A stretch of DNA of 64,000 bases from TMED14 sp002167805 (GCA_965655795.1 CBFHHY010000009.1:1-64000); one strand, 5' to 3'; shown: positions 53,925-63,652, counted from the stretch's first letter. Numbers and translations are program-made. The notes: generated by a model not told the origin, from the sequence alone.

Positions 53925-54584
53925 ATGGCTTTAGATAAAAACGGGATTGCACAAAGAATTGCTCAAGAACTAAAAAATGGTTGGTATATAAATCTAGGTA
54001 TTGGCATACCTACATTAGTAGCTAATTATTTAAAAAAGGATATAAACGTAGAATTTCAGTCAGAAAATGGGATTCTAGGGATGGGCCCATTCCCATATGA
54101 GGGAGAAGAAGACGCTGACTTAATTAATGCGGGCAAACAAACAATAACGGCCTTGCCAGGGGCTTCATTTTTTGATAGTGTAATGAGTTTTGGGATGATT
54201 CGATCCAAAAAAATCCAGCTTACGGTCCTTGGCGCGATGGAAGTCTCCGAAGGGGGTGATATTGCGAATTGGAAAATCCCAGGAAAAATGGTTAAAGGAA
54301 TGGGGGGGGCAATGGACCTTGTTGCTAGCTCTGACAATATTATTGTCGCTATGCAGCATACCAACAGAAAAGGAGAATCTAAGCTTTTATCTAAATGTTC
54401 CTTACCAATTACCGGGGTGAATTGCGTAAAAAAAATAGTGACAGACTTAGCTGTTTTAGAGGTTAATTCTAAAATGGGGTTTGTGTTAAAAGAAAGAGCG
54501 CCAGGTGTCTCAATTGAGGAAATTGCCTCAAAGACCAAGGGGAAGTTATTTATCCCTGAAAATGTTCCTGAAATGGTGTTTTAA
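53925..54584 (+). CDS. 3-oxoacid CoA-transferase subunit B
   Basis: The 219-residue beta subunit carries the catalytic glutamate in SENGILGMGP, preceded by GIGIPTLVANY and followed by GGAMDLV. It pairs with the preceding subunit A. Together they are the bacterial split form of the mammalian SCOT enzyme. The stop lies 1 base from the stop of the convergent ABC ATPase gene, with no terminator visible. Confidence 0.93.
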   Translation: MALDKNGIAQRIAQELKNGWYINLGIGIPTLVANYLKKDINVEFQSENGILGMGPFPYEGEEDADLINAGKQTITALPGASFFDSVMSFGMIRSKKIQLTVLGAMEVSEGGDIANWKIPGKMVKGMGGAMDLVASSDNIIVAMQHTNRKGESKLLSKCSLPITGVNCVKKIVTDLAVLEVNSKMGFVLKERAPGVSIEEIASKTKGKLFIPENVPEMVF

Positions 54585-54585
54585 C

Positions 54586-56073
54586 CTATCGTAGTGTTAT
54601 AATTCTGTTGCTCATATAATTTACTACTCTTTCGTCATGGCTAATAAAAATATAGCTGAATCCATATTTTTCTTTCAAGTCGTTTAATAGGTTTAAAACT
54701 TTAGCCTGTACGCTTAAATCTAGAGCTGCTACACTTTCATCACAAATCAAAACCTTCGGACCTAAAGCTAAAGCTCGAGCGATTCCAATTCGTTGCCGCT
54801 GACCCCCACTAAATTGATGAGGATATTTCCTGCGAGAATCATTTTCTATTCCAACCGAGCTCAAAAGCTCTGTGATTTTTTTATGTCTTTCACTTTTATT
54901 TTTATACAGTCCATGTGCTTCCATTGGTTCGCACAAAATCTCCTCAATGGTCATTTTTGGACTGAGACTTGAAAATGGATCCTGAAATATATATTGTATT
55001 TCTTTCGCTAATCTCTTTTTTTCAATTGAATTCATCTTTTCTATACGCCTACCTCTATATTTTATCTCTCCCCCGGAAACCGGCTCAAGGTTTACAATGC
55101 ATTTGCCAAGTGTTGACTTTCCACTTCCCGAAGGTCCAACCAAGCCCAATGTCTCCCCCTCTCTAAGCACTAACGAAATATTATTCAAAATGAGCTTTTT
55201 AGAGTAGTATTTTTCTAAATTTTTCACCTCTAAAATTACTGAGCCAATTGATGTTTGTAGTTTTTCGGATTTACGATAAACCTTGTTATCCATAAAATCA
55301 TCAATAGTTGATAGTCGATAAGGTTTTTTATCCTTAGGAGGCCTCGCGGCTAAAAGGCCTTTAGTATATGCCATTTGTGGTGATAATAAAACCTCACTTG
55401 TTTTCCCGCTCTCCACCTCTCTTCCTTTGTGGATGACCATAATATCATTAGAAATTCTCTTAACTACGTCAATATCATGACTAATAAACAATAAAGAGAC
55501 CTGCTTTTCTATTTGTAGATCATGTATTAATGATAAAATATCATCGGCAACTCTTTGGTCTAAAGCTGTAGTTGGTTCATCTGCAATTAATAATTCTGGC
55601 TGCATTATCATTGCCATGGCAATCATGACTCTTTGCCTTTCTCCACCACTTAATTGGTGAGGGTATTTTAAAAATGCAGTTTTTGCATTTTTTATTTTTA
55701 CTTTATCAATCCACATTATTGCCTCTTCCTTCGCCTGCGGCTTTGTTAACTTTAAAGAAGTCATCGCCCCTTCCATTATTTGCTCACCGACGCGCATAGT
55801 TGGGTTCAAAGAAGACATTGGCTCTTGAAAGATCATAGCTTTCTTTATAGCATTAACTTTCTTTGATTCACTATAATCACAAGGATTTAATTGGGGAGGT
55901 AAAAGCCCCATCAGCGTCAGGGCAATCATAGATTTTCCCGAGCCTGACTCGCCTACCAATGCAAGACATTTGCCTTTTTTTATTTTGAACGATATATTTT
56001 TTACTATCGGCCCTGAGGGTCCATGAATAGAAAGATCCTTTACAAAAAGCATCATTGAATTACTCTTATTCAA
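54586..56073 (-). CDS. ABC transporter ATPase with two fused nucleotide-binding domains (peptide uptake type)
   Basis: The 495-residue cytoplasmic protein has two complete ATPase cassettes. The first has GESGSGKSM and LSGGERQRVMIAMA, the second GPSGSGKSTL and FSGGQRQRIGIARA, each with Walker B (LLIADEP and LICDES). The fused Opp/Dpp-type plan resembles YejF and GsiA, which power peptide or glutathione uptake. No permease or binding-protein gene is adjacent, so those partners are elsewhere. It overlaps the serine hydrolase gene upstream by 4 bases, suggesting coupled expression and a possible shared role with peptide-like substrates. Confidence 0.92.
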   Translation of the reverse strand: MNKSNSMMLFVKDLSIHGPSGPIVKNISFKIKKGKCLALVGESGSGKSMIALTLMGLLPPQLNPCDYSESKKVNAIKKAMIFQEPMSSLNPTMRVGEQIMEGAMTSLKLTKPQAKEEAIMWIDKVKIKNAKTAFLKYPHQLSGGERQRVMIAMAMIMQPELLIADEPTTALDQRVADDILSLIHDLQIEKQVSLLFISHDIDVVKRISNDIMVIHKGREVESGKTSEVLLSPQMAYTKGLLAARPPKDKKPYRLSTIDDFMDNKVYRKSEKLQTSIGSVILEVKNLEKYYSKKLILNNISLVLREGETLGLVGPSGSGKSTLGKCIVNLEPVSGGEIKYRGRRIEKMNSIEKKRLAKEIQYIFQDPFSSLSPKMTIEEILCEPMEAHGLYKNKSERHKKITELLSSVGIENDSRRKYPHQFSGGQRQRIGIARALALGPKVLICDESVAALDLSVQAKVLNLLNDLKEKYGFSYIFISHDERVVNYMSNRIITLR

Positions 56074-57323
56074 TTTTCTAAATCATCATTATTTAACGGC
56101 AAAGCGTCTGACTCTTGGCGGTTGTCCTTCAGCTCATAAGAACCTGGGTCTTCAATTACATTTTGCTTTATGTTATCCTGATGGTCGTTGATGATTTTTT
56201 GTTTATTTCCATATTCTTTAACAGTTAACATAAATGGGGACAGCTTCTCTGATTTCTCTCCTCCAGAATGACCTGTTCTTACGATCACTAGATCAGATTT
56301 AGGAAGAACAATAATCCATTGACCTAAGTGACCTTTAAAAGCTACATATGGATGTTTTTCTTCTGATTGATCTGAAGGCACTGTGCCAAGCCAAAATGAT
56401 AAGCCATAGTACTGATGGGTACCAGGGGTTGTTGCAGACTGCAAAAAAGAACTGTCAACTATTCTATCCCCGTTCCAATAGCCATTATCCAATATAAGCT
56501 TACCAAGCCGACCATAATCTCGGGCAGTAGCATTATAACAACAATAACTTAAGGCGTTGTCGGTTTCGTCTAAATGCCAAAAAGCATCAGACTCTGCGCC
56601 TAAAGGGGTCCATAACTTCTCAGAAGCATAATCATAAATTTTTGTTCCCGTAGCCGCTTCGAGACAAAAGCCCAATAAAGAAGTTGCTGCAGACTGATAT
56701 TTAAACCTCAAACCTACCTCAGGTCCTATTTTCCGACTAACTACAGTTTGATACACATCACTTCCATAATAAGCTTTTGCTTGAATGCCGAAGGGATTAT
56801 AATAGTCTTCATCCCAGTCTATGTCTGCGGTCATCCCTGAGAGGTTTGCTAAAGTTAAAATTGAACTCCCAGGGCCTTTTAATTCCGGTATATATTTCAG
56901 GACTTTCTCATCCCAACTCGAAATGTCTCCTTCTTGAATTGCTATTTGAACAAGGATTGTAACTATGGATTTCGCCATAGAAAAAGAATTTGTTTGTGAC
57001 TCTTGAACTACGTCACTGTCATAATGCTCATAGCGCAATGTATCTCTATCAAAAACCAAAAATGCACCCGTCTCAATCTCTTCAAGAACTTCTTGTAATT
57101 CTGTTGAGGGAATATGATTTTCAGAAAACTGAATAGGCCATGGGGAAGGAGCGGAAGCCTTAATATGTCCCTTTTCAAAACTCTCTCCATCAAAAATATT
57201 CGCTGTTGTATGCCCCTTGAGATATGTTACATATACTCCCTTAAATAAATAGCTATACCAAGATACTTTTACAAGAAGCAAAAGAAGCACAAGGGTAATG
57301 ATCGACTTAAATATTTTGTTCAT
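56070..57323 (-). CDS. Beta-lactamase/class C-like serine hydrolase
   Basis: The 417-residue protein has an N-terminal membrane anchor or uncleaved signal (about 8-25) and a serine beta-lactamase/PBP-like domain. The SxxK motif is S115-M-A-K118, a possible second motif is the YCCYNATARDYGRL segment, and HSGG near residue 360 replaces KTG. These marks fit carboxylesterase EstB-like or 6-aminohexanoate-dimer hydrolase-like enzymes rather than a proven beta-lactamase. A charged tail follows. It overlaps the ABC ATPase gene by 4 bases and is probably cotranscribed. Confidence 0.85.
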   Translation of the reverse strand: MNKIFKSIITLVLLLLLVKVSWYSYLFKGVYVTYLKGHTTANIFDGESFEKGHIKASAPSPWPIQFSENHIPSTELQEVLEEIETGAFLVFDRDTLRYEHYDSDVVQESQTNSFSMAKSIVTILVQIAIQEGDISSWDEKVLKYIPELKGPGSSILTLANLSGMTADIDWDEDYYNPFGIQAKAYYGSDVYQTVVSRKIGPEVGLRFKYQSAATSLLGFCLEAATGTKIYDYASEKLWTPLGAESDAFWHLDETDNALSYCCYNATARDYGRLGKLILDNGYWNGDRIVDSSFLQSATTPGTHQYYGLSFWLGTVPSDQSEEKHPYVAFKGHLGQWIIVLPKSDLVIVRTGHSGGEKSEKLSPFMLTVKEYGNKQKIINDHQDNIKQNVIEDPGSYELKDNRQESDALPLNNDDLEN

Positions 57324-57374
57324 CTTTTAAAAGTTAAGGTTTTGATTCCTGATTTCAATTATGTCTTGAGTTTT

Positions 57375-58094
57375 TTATTTCGAAAAATCTACTAATCTGA
57401 CATTAAATCGCTTCTCAAAATACTTCTTGACTTTCTGCTTCACCTCAAGTATGTCCATTTTTTCTCCTATTTCCGCACTTAAACTTGTAACTGCTTTATC
57501 TGATATTCCACAAGGAACGATGTGTTGAAAATATTTAAGATCAGTATTGACATTAAAAGCCCACCCGTGCATTGTAACCCAGCGGCTTGCGCGAACCCCT
57601 AAGGCGCATATTTTTCTGGCAAAGGGTGTTCCACCTTCCAACCAAACTCCTGTCTCCCCAGCGATCCTTCCTCCCTTTATCCCGTATTCAGTTAATGTGT
57701 CTATAATCACATCTTCCAAAGTTCGCAGGTAGCGATGAATGTCCGTATAAAAGTGGTCCAGATTGAGAATTGGGTATCCAACAATTTGACCCGGGCCATG
57801 AAAAGTAATATCACCACCTCTATTAATTTTAAAAAATTCTATTCCTAGATTCTCTAATTGACTAACATCTGTTAAAAGATTATTCATATCGCCACTTTTT
57901 CCAAGAGTAAAAACAGGTTTATGCTCAGCAAATAGCAAATAATCAGAAGTTCTTTGTTTCTCAGACGGTGATTTTTTTCGATTACTAATTTTTGCATCAA
58001 TAACCCCTGAAAATATTTTTTCCTGAATGTCCCATGCTTCTTTATAGCCGATAAGTCCTAAATCATTAAAAACAACTGGTTTCAATTTTGACAA
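57375..58094 (-). CDS. lipB: Octanoyl-[ACP]:protein octanoyltransferase
   Basis: LipB places octanoyl groups on lipoyl domains of 2-oxoacid dehydrogenases and the glycine cleavage system. The 239-residue protein starts at a TTG and has HGPGQIVGYPIL, the catalytic lysine in RKICALGV, VTMHGWAFNV and the nucleophile cysteine in IVPCGI. The 2-oxoacid dehydrogenase E1 encoded at 58639 would use a lipoylated E2 made by this route. An ElaA-like gene diverges from it. Confidence 0.95.
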   Translation of the reverse strand: MSKLKPVVFNDLGLIGYKEAWDIQEKIFSGVIDAKISNRKKSPSEKQRTSDYLLFAEHKPVFTLGKSGDMNNLLTDVSQLENLGIEFFKINRGGDITFHGPGQIVGYPILNLDHFYTDIHRYLRTLEDVIIDTLTEYGIKGGRIAGETGVWLEGGTPFARKICALGVRASRWVTMHGWAFNVNTDLKYFQHIVPCGISDKAVTSLSAEIGEKMDILEVKQKVKKYFEKRFNVRLVDFSK

Positions 58095-58183
58095 TTACTA
58101 AATTTCTTAAAAAACACAAGCATAATTAAAGACTTCGAATATTTCTTGGCTTGTTCGGTCAAAAATACGAAATTGGGGATTCT

Positions 58184-58645
58184 ATGACCACTTTTAAAAT
58201 TCATTCACTTTCAGAACTCAGTCAAAAAGAGTTATATGAAATTTTAGCCTTGCGCGCTGAAGTTTTCATAGTTGAACAAAAATGTGCTTATCAAGATCTC
58301 GACGGTAAAGATGGGGATTCATTGCATGCACGACTAATCGAAAACAATAAAATTTGTGCTTATTGCAGAATAATTCCTCCAGGTATCATATTTGAAGAAA
58401 TTAGTATCGGTCGAGTATTAACACCTCTTAATTATAGAAGTCTAGGCCTCGGAAAAGAAATTATGAAAAAATCCATCGCTCTTTGCTTTGAACTTTATCC
58501 AAATAAGGACATATTAATTATGGCGCAATCATATCTTGTCAGATTTTATAAGCAATTAGGATTTAAAATAGAGAAAGATGAATTTCTTGAAGATGGCATA
58601 CCTCACAGATGGATGCGCTTACATGAAAACATGCCTAATCAATAA
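58184..58645 (+). CDS. ElaA-like GNAT acetyltransferase
   Basis: I start it at the ATG at 58184 rather than the TTG at 58151, because homology to ElaA (LSQKELYEILALRAEVFIVEQKCAYQDLDGKD) begins there. This gives 153 residues. The acetyl-CoA-binding region is ISIGRVLTPLNYRSLGLGKEIMKKSI, and the late beta strand HRWMRL is typical of ElaA. The substrate is unknown. Its last 7 bases overlap the end of the convergent E1 gene. Confidence 0.88.
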   Translation: MTTFKIHSLSELSQKELYEILALRAEVFIVEQKCAYQDLDGKDGDSLHARLIENNKICAYCRIIPPGIIFEEISIGRVLTPLNYRSLGLGKEIMKKSIALCFELYPNKDILIMAQSYLVRFYKQLGFKIEKDEFLEDGIPHRWMRLHENMPNQ

Positions 58646-60690
58646 TTAAGCAGAAACTCCAAAGACTTAATTACTTTGTCTGAGTTTGGTAAAAGTGTTG
58701 CTTCTAAAGTTTTATTTAAAGGGATTGCCGGTGTTTCTTCTGACCCTAAAACTAGTATTGGTGCATCTAATTTTTCAAAGCATTGCCTTTGAATTTCTCC
58801 AGAAATTGCATTAGCGAAAGTATTTGACGAGGGTTCCTCTGTAACTAATAAAGCTCTTCCATGCTTAGAAACTGTTTTCATCACAAGATCTTTATCCCAA
58901 GGTTGAAGCGTTCTTAAGTCTATAATTTCTATTTTGCCTGAAAACGCTTTTTCGGCTTCTAAAGACCAATATACCCCCATACCATAGGTAATTATACATG
59001 CTGTTCTCTCTTTCTTAGCACTGGGCTCTATGACGACCCTTCCTTTTCCAAAAGGAATGATATAATCTTTCGAAGGCTCTACTGTTTTTGCGCCTATTGT
59101 TCCTTTTATTTTTGACCAATAAAGCCCCTTATGCTCTAAGATGACAACCGGGTTCGGGTCTTCAAAAGCTGACTTCATTAAGCCCTTTAAATCCGCACCA
59201 GTTGATGGGTAGGCGATCTTAATGCCATTAATATTCGTTAATACTGATTCTACACTTGAAGAGTGATAAGGGCCTCCGCTTCCGTAAGCGCCCGTAGGAA
59301 CGCGAATTACTGCACTTGCAGGCCATTTGCCATTTGATAAATAATAAGACCTTGAAAGCTCCGTAAATAGTTGATTTAACCCAGGCCATATATAATCTGA
59401 AAATTGCACTTCAACAATTGGTTTTAATCCAACTGCAGCCATTCCGACAGTGCTCCCAATTATAAATGCCTCCTGAATTGGTGTATTAAACACCCTGTGG
59501 TCTCCAAACTGCTCTGCCAAAGTAGCTGCTTCACGAAAAACACCCCCAAGGCGAGCTCCTACATCCTGGCCATAAAAAAGTGCTTCAGGATGACTTTGTA
59601 AAATTTCTCTCATTGCAAATAAAGCACTGTCAACCATAACCGTTTCATCACGATTTTTAGGAACTCTAGCTCCTGATTCTTTTGTTACTGAAGTTGGAGC
59701 ATAGCGGTGAGTGAAAAGGTCTTCAGGTTTTGGATCTTCAGCCTCAAGGGCTTTCTTAAAGTCCGCTAAGACAATTTTTTTAGCTTTGTTTTCTATTTTT
59801 TTTAAATCCTTCTCAGACGCGCCCTGCTCTTTTAAAAACAAATTTAATTTAGGCAAGGGGTCTCTTTTTTTGTGAATGTTTAAATCATCACGATACCATT
59901 CCATTCGTACTCCAGAAGTATGATGATTTAGTAAAGGCACTTTAGCATGAATTAAGTATGGTTTTCGAGATTTTCTCATATCCTTTAAAACCTCCCTAAC
60001 TCCATGATAGCAAGACGTAAAATCACTTCCATCAAGCTGAACTACGTTAATTCCTGGAAAGCCCCTTGCGTATTCTGCAGCATCACCGGAACGAACTTCT
60101 TTTGCATTCGCGGATATATCCCAATCATTATCTTGAACAAGAACCAACAATGGGTATTGCTTAAGAGCAGCCATTTGAAGAGCTTCTGAAACCTCGCCCT
60201 CAGTCATCGCTGCATCTCCTATCGAACATAGAGAAATAGGCTTGGAAGACCCCCAGTCTTCAGTAATATCCATTTTTTCTCGATATTGAATTCCCATTGC
60301 TGCTCCAGAAGCAGGAATTGCCTGCATTCCTGTGGCTGATGATTGATGTGGAATTTTGGGCTTTCCCAGTTCTCTAAGGCTTGCGTGACTATAATATGTT
60401 CGCCCTCCAGAAAAAGGGTCATCCTTTTTTGCAAGAAGCTGAAGCATAAGTTCATAAGGTGTCATTCCTATACCTAAAAGCATCGCATCATCTCTGTAGT
60501 AAGGATACAGAAAGTCAGTGTTTTCGAGCTGCATTGCACAGGCCAACTGTATCGCTTCGTGACCTCTCGAAGTCGCGTGCACATATGTCTGTGTTATTTC
60601 TTTATTTTTCTCAAAGCATTCGGTCATCTCTTTTGAGATACACATTAATTCATAAGCCTGGAGCAGCGTACTATTTACCGATTTACCCAT
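58639..60690 (-). CDS. 2-oxoacid dehydrogenase E1 component, fused alpha and beta (branched-chain type)
   Basis: E1 decarboxylates branched-chain 2-oxoacids with thiamine diphosphate and passes the acyl group to lipoylated E2. The 683-residue protein joins the alpha part (about 1-320, ThDP motif GDAAMTEGE at 158-166 through N188) to the beta part (about 345-683; FRALRAL-like region replaced by VDSALFAMREILQ, VEVQFSDYIWPG and GAYGSGGPYHSSS). The single-chain form is frequent in Bacteroidota. No E2 or E3 gene is adjacent. It lies 4 bases after the crotonase gene. Pyruvate specificity is less likely but not excluded. Confidence 0.9.
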   Translation of the reverse strand: MGKSVNSTLLQAYELMCISKEMTECFEKNKEITQTYVHATSRGHEAIQLACAMQLENTDFLYPYYRDDAMLLGIGMTPYELMLQLLAKKDDPFSGGRTYYSHASLRELGKPKIPHQSSATGMQAIPASGAAMGIQYREKMDITEDWGSSKPISLCSIGDAAMTEGEVSEALQMAALKQYPLLVLVQDNDWDISANAKEVRSGDAAEYARGFPGINVVQLDGSDFTSCYHGVREVLKDMRKSRKPYLIHAKVPLLNHHTSGVRMEWYRDDLNIHKKRDPLPKLNLFLKEQGASEKDLKKIENKAKKIVLADFKKALEAEDPKPEDLFTHRYAPTSVTKESGARVPKNRDETVMVDSALFAMREILQSHPEALFYGQDVGARLGGVFREAATLAEQFGDHRVFNTPIQEAFIIGSTVGMAAVGLKPIVEVQFSDYIWPGLNQLFTELSRSYYLSNGKWPASAVIRVPTGAYGSGGPYHSSSVESVLTNINGIKIAYPSTGADLKGLMKSAFEDPNPVVILEHKGLYWSKIKGTIGAKTVEPSKDYIIPFGKGRVVIEPSAKKERTACIITYGMGVYWSLEAEKAFSGKIEIIDLRTLQPWDKDLVMKTVSKHGRALLVTEEPSSNTFANAISGEIQRQCFEKLDAPILVLGSEETPAIPLNKTLEATLLPNSDKVIKSLEFLLNY

Positions 60691-60694
60691 AGTT

Positions 60695-61486
60695 TTATTG
60701 AGCCACCTGGCTTTTCTTTTCTAAGATCGATTTTATTGCTGACTTGCTTTCATCCTTTAAAACAAGCTTTCCGCTGATCCTTGCTCTCTCAAGAAGCAGC
60801 GTGTCCCAATCTTCGCAACCCGACCACAGAGCTTTTTTCAGAGCACTTTGAGCAGGTACACTTTGAGCAGTTAGTGTTTTCAACAATTCCGAAATTCCTT
60901 CATCCATAGCCTCAATTGTCGGATAAACGTGAGAATAAATTCCTTTTTGCATTCCCCATTCAGCTGTTCGAAACTGGGTTGCATCAATGGCAAGCTCACC
61001 AAGGCCTCCAACTCCTACTTTTCTCTCTACAGCGGGCCCCACAACAAAGGGGCCTATTCCGACCGCTAGTTCACTTAACTTTAAACCTGCATATTGAGTG
61101 GCGAAGCAATAATCCACAGCTGCGGCTATTCCTACACCGCCACCAACAGCCTTCCCTTGTACTCTCCCAACAATAAGCTTAGAGGACTTTCTCATGGCAT
61201 TAATAACATTAGCGAATCCGGAAAAAAATTCCATCGCCTGCTTCTCATTGGATATTGATGCCAGCTCATCAAAGCTAGCCCCGCCGCAAAAAACACGATC
61301 TCCTGAGCTTGTGATGTGTATTATTTGAGAATCCATATTTCTTGATTCATCATCTATTGCCTTAACAAGGCTTTTTAAAATAGCGCTGGGTAACGAGTTG
61401 CTTTGAGGGTGTGAAAATTCAATATATGAAACTCCTGAATCTACATTAATCGATACGTTTCCTTCATTCTTATAGTCAATACTCAT
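60695..61486 (-). CDS. Enoyl-CoA hydratase/isomerase (crotonase) family protein
   Basis: The 263-residue protein has the CoA-binding oxyanion motif GGASFDELA and the GKAVGGGVGIAAAVDY helix. Aligned with rat enoyl-CoA hydratase, the first catalytic glutamate (E144) is glycine here (G119), while the second (E164) is kept as E139 in KLSELAVGIG. The spacing of 20 residues is unchanged. An isomerase or other crotonase reaction is therefore more likely than simple hydration, unless another acid substitutes. It lies between paaZ and the E1 gene, suggesting phenylacetate or branched-chain catabolism. Confidence 0.85.
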   Translation of the reverse strand: MSIDYKNEGNVSINVDSGVSYIEFSHPQSNSLPSAILKSLVKAIDDESRNMDSQIIHITSSGDRVFCGGASFDELASISNEKQAMEFFSGFANVINAMRKSSKLIVGRVQGKAVGGGVGIAAAVDYCFATQYAGLKLSELAVGIGPFVVGPAVERKVGVGGLGELAIDATQFRTAEWGMQKGIYSHVYPTIEAMDEGISELLKTLTAQSVPAQSALKKALWSGCEDWDTLLLERARISGKLVLKDESKSAIKSILEKKSQVAQ

Positions 61487-61521
61487 ATTTTATAATTCTT
61501 TAATCATTATCAATTTAGAGA

Positions 61522-63579
61522 TTATTCAACTTGGTTCCTTTTTTTGACCATTGTTAAAATAGTAGCTATTGCAACAATTTCTTTTGTGTCATCTGTCACC
61601 TCAACATAATATTTTACAATGCCCTTTGATATGTCCTCAGGAGAGCGCTTTTCTTGATCAATTTTTTCTTGCACAGTAAGCTGAACTCCAATTTCTGTAC
61701 CGGGATAAACAGGCTTGGTAAATCGGCAGGTTTCGATTCCATAGTTTAATAAAACCGGTCCCTTGGGGGGGTCCACAAAAAGTCCCGCAGCCCTACTTAA
61801 AATAAAATAACCATGAGCAACTCTACCAGTAAAAATAGTTCCCTCTAAAGAGTTTTCATCCATGTGAGCATAAAACCTATCACCGCTAAGCTCTGCAAAT
61901 TTGTCGATGTCATCCAAGGTAACCATATGCTTCGGGGTAGTAACTGTATCGCCAATTTTCAAATCTTCAAAATGTTGCCGAAAAAGGTGTGGATTTGCCT
62001 CCTTTCTTTCCGCTCCAGGGATGTACCTACCGGTAATTTCAGACAGCGCATTAGGGTGCCCCTGAAGAGCTGTGCGTTGTAAATAGTGCAAAACGCCTCT
62101 AACACCCCCCATTTCTTCACCATCCCCAGCTCGTCCTGGGCCACCATGAGTCATCAGCGGCATTGGAGAGCCATGACCTGTGCTTTCCTTAGCACTCATG
62201 GAGTCTAAAACTAAAATTCTCCCATTTGAATATGCCGATTCTAAAGTAAATCTTTTGTACACATCTTTATTAGAACTTACAATCGTTGTAACCAATGATC
62301 CTCTTCCTAGAGCTACAATTTCTGCAGCCTCTTTGGAATTCTTAAATGGCATAATCGTAGAAACGGGACCAAACGCCTCTATTTCGTGAGTAGACGAAGC
62401 TTCAAAAGGCCGATGATTAACGAATAATGTGGGTGGGAAAAAAGCCCCTTTTTCGGGATTTGCCGCAATCGCCTTATTTTCTCTATCAACTCCCCCAAAT
62501 ATTATTTCATTCTCTTTTGATAGCAATTCCACAGATTCTTCAACCCTTTTAACTTGAAGTTTTGTTGCCAAAGCCCCCATTCGAACTCCATCAATGTTTG
62601 GGTCTCCATACCTTGTTGACTCAAGACGGCTAATTAAAGACTCACTTACACGCTCAAGTAATGTTTCAGGCACTAAAACCCTTCTTACAGCTGTGCACTT
62701 CTGCCCAGCCTTAATTGTAATTTCTTTTGCAACTTCTTTTATAAAAATTTCAAATTCTTTGGATTCGGATTTGACATCTTCACCTAAAACCATAGCATTC
62801 AAAGAGTCTGCTTCTAAATTGAATGGAACCCCCCTTTCCAAAAAATGGGGTTGTGCCTTCAATGCCATTCCCGTTTTTTGGGACCCCGTAAAGGTTACCA
62901 CATCATCTCTTTGCACCGCATCCAAAAGACCATGACCTTTACCTGTGACGAGTTGTAAAGCCCCCTCGGGTAAAATTCTACTTTTAATAATATCACGAAC
63001 AACTACCTCTGATAAAAAACTTGTATACTCTGATGGCTTTACAACCGCAGGTACACCCGCTAATAAGTTTACTGCAATTTTTTCAAGCATTCCCCAAACA
63101 GGAAAATTAAAGGCGTTCACATGAACCGCCACCCCTCTCTTTGGAACCATAATATGCTGTCCAAGAAATGTCCCATTTTGGGAAAGCTTAACAGGAGGTC
63201 CATCAATCAAGAAAGACTGATCAGAAAATTCTCGACGCAATGAAGCATAGCTGAATAGATTTCCAATACCACCCTCTATATCAATCCATGAGTCAACTCG
63301 TGTTGCTCCCGTTGCATAGGATAATGAATAATATGAATCCTTCTTTTGCTGAAGAAAGAGCGCCAACGCTTTGAGCATTAATCCCCTTTTTGGAAAGCTC
63401 ATCTCACGCAACTGAGCGCCCCCTTTTTCCCTTGCGTATTCTAATATATCATTATAATCTAATCCATGACTAGATACTTTTCCAAGAGATTCGCCTGTTA
63501 TAGCATGAACTGCTTCATACTCCAGCTCGTCTCCCGACGTCCATTTACCCATTACATAATTCTGTATATCTCTTTTCAT
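61522..63579 (-). CDS. paaZ: Bifunctional PaaZ: oxepin-CoA hydrolase / semialdehyde dehydrogenase
   Basis: PaaZ opens the oxepin-CoA ring of phenylacetate catabolism and oxidises the resulting aldehyde. The 685-residue protein has an aldehyde dehydrogenase domain with E256 and C295 (AGQKCTAVRR), the same residue numbers as in E. coli PaaZ. From about residue 530 follows a MaoC-type hydratase domain with SGDRFYAHMDE and GRVAHGYFILSRAAGLF. Both active sites are complete. No paaABCDE oxygenase genes are in the window; they must lie elsewhere if the pathway is present. It starts about 50 bases after a terminator and opens the paaZ-crotonase-E1 run. Confidence 0.93.
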   Translation of the reverse strand: MKRDIQNYVMGKWTSGDELEYEAVHAITGESLGKVSSHGLDYNDILEYAREKGGAQLREMSFPKRGLMLKALALFLQQKKDSYYSLSYATGATRVDSWIDIEGGIGNLFSYASLRREFSDQSFLIDGPPVKLSQNGTFLGQHIMVPKRGVAVHVNAFNFPVWGMLEKIAVNLLAGVPAVVKPSEYTSFLSEVVVRDIIKSRILPEGALQLVTGKGHGLLDAVQRDDVVTFTGSQKTGMALKAQPHFLERGVPFNLEADSLNAMVLGEDVKSESKEFEIFIKEVAKEITIKAGQKCTAVRRVLVPETLLERVSESLISRLESTRYGDPNIDGVRMGALATKLQVKRVEESVELLSKENEIIFGGVDRENKAIAANPEKGAFFPPTLFVNHRPFEASSTHEIEAFGPVSTIMPFKNSKEAAEIVALGRGSLVTTIVSSNKDVYKRFTLESAYSNGRILVLDSMSAKESTGHGSPMPLMTHGGPGRAGDGEEMGGVRGVLHYLQRTALQGHPNALSEITGRYIPGAERKEANPHLFRQHFEDLKIGDTVTTPKHMVTLDDIDKFAELSGDRFYAHMDENSLEGTIFTGRVAHGYFILSRAAGLFVDPPKGPVLLNYGIETCRFTKPVYPGTEIGVQLTVQEKIDQEKRSPEDISKGIVKYYVEVTDDTKEIVAIATILTMVKKRNQVE

Positions 63580-63628
63580 TACTACCTCGAAAATTTTTCA
63601 ATCCCTTGTAAATATATCCCAAAAAAAA

Positions 63629-63652
63629 GACCGCCCCATTTCTGGGGCGGTC
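63629..63652 (-). terminator. Rho-independent terminator of the T9SS-cargo gene
   Basis: A perfect 10-bp GC-rich stem (GACCGCCCCA / TGGGGCGGTC) with a 4-base loop is followed on the minus strand by eight T. It ends the transcript of the gene whose stop is at 63705 and insulates paaZ downstream. The plus-strand tail (AATTTTAA) is weaker. Confidence 0.9.

Noticed and set aside
54056..54538. Minus-strand 160-codon frame inside CoA-transferase subunit B
   Set aside because: It lies wholly within a well-supported gene in another frame. Its residues are those expected of an antisense shadow, and it has no promoter.
56070..57323. Calling the serine hydrolase a true beta-lactamase (resistance gene)
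   Set aside because: Only SxxK is clear; the second and third motifs do not match class A, C or D beta-lactamases, and many hydrolases share this fold.
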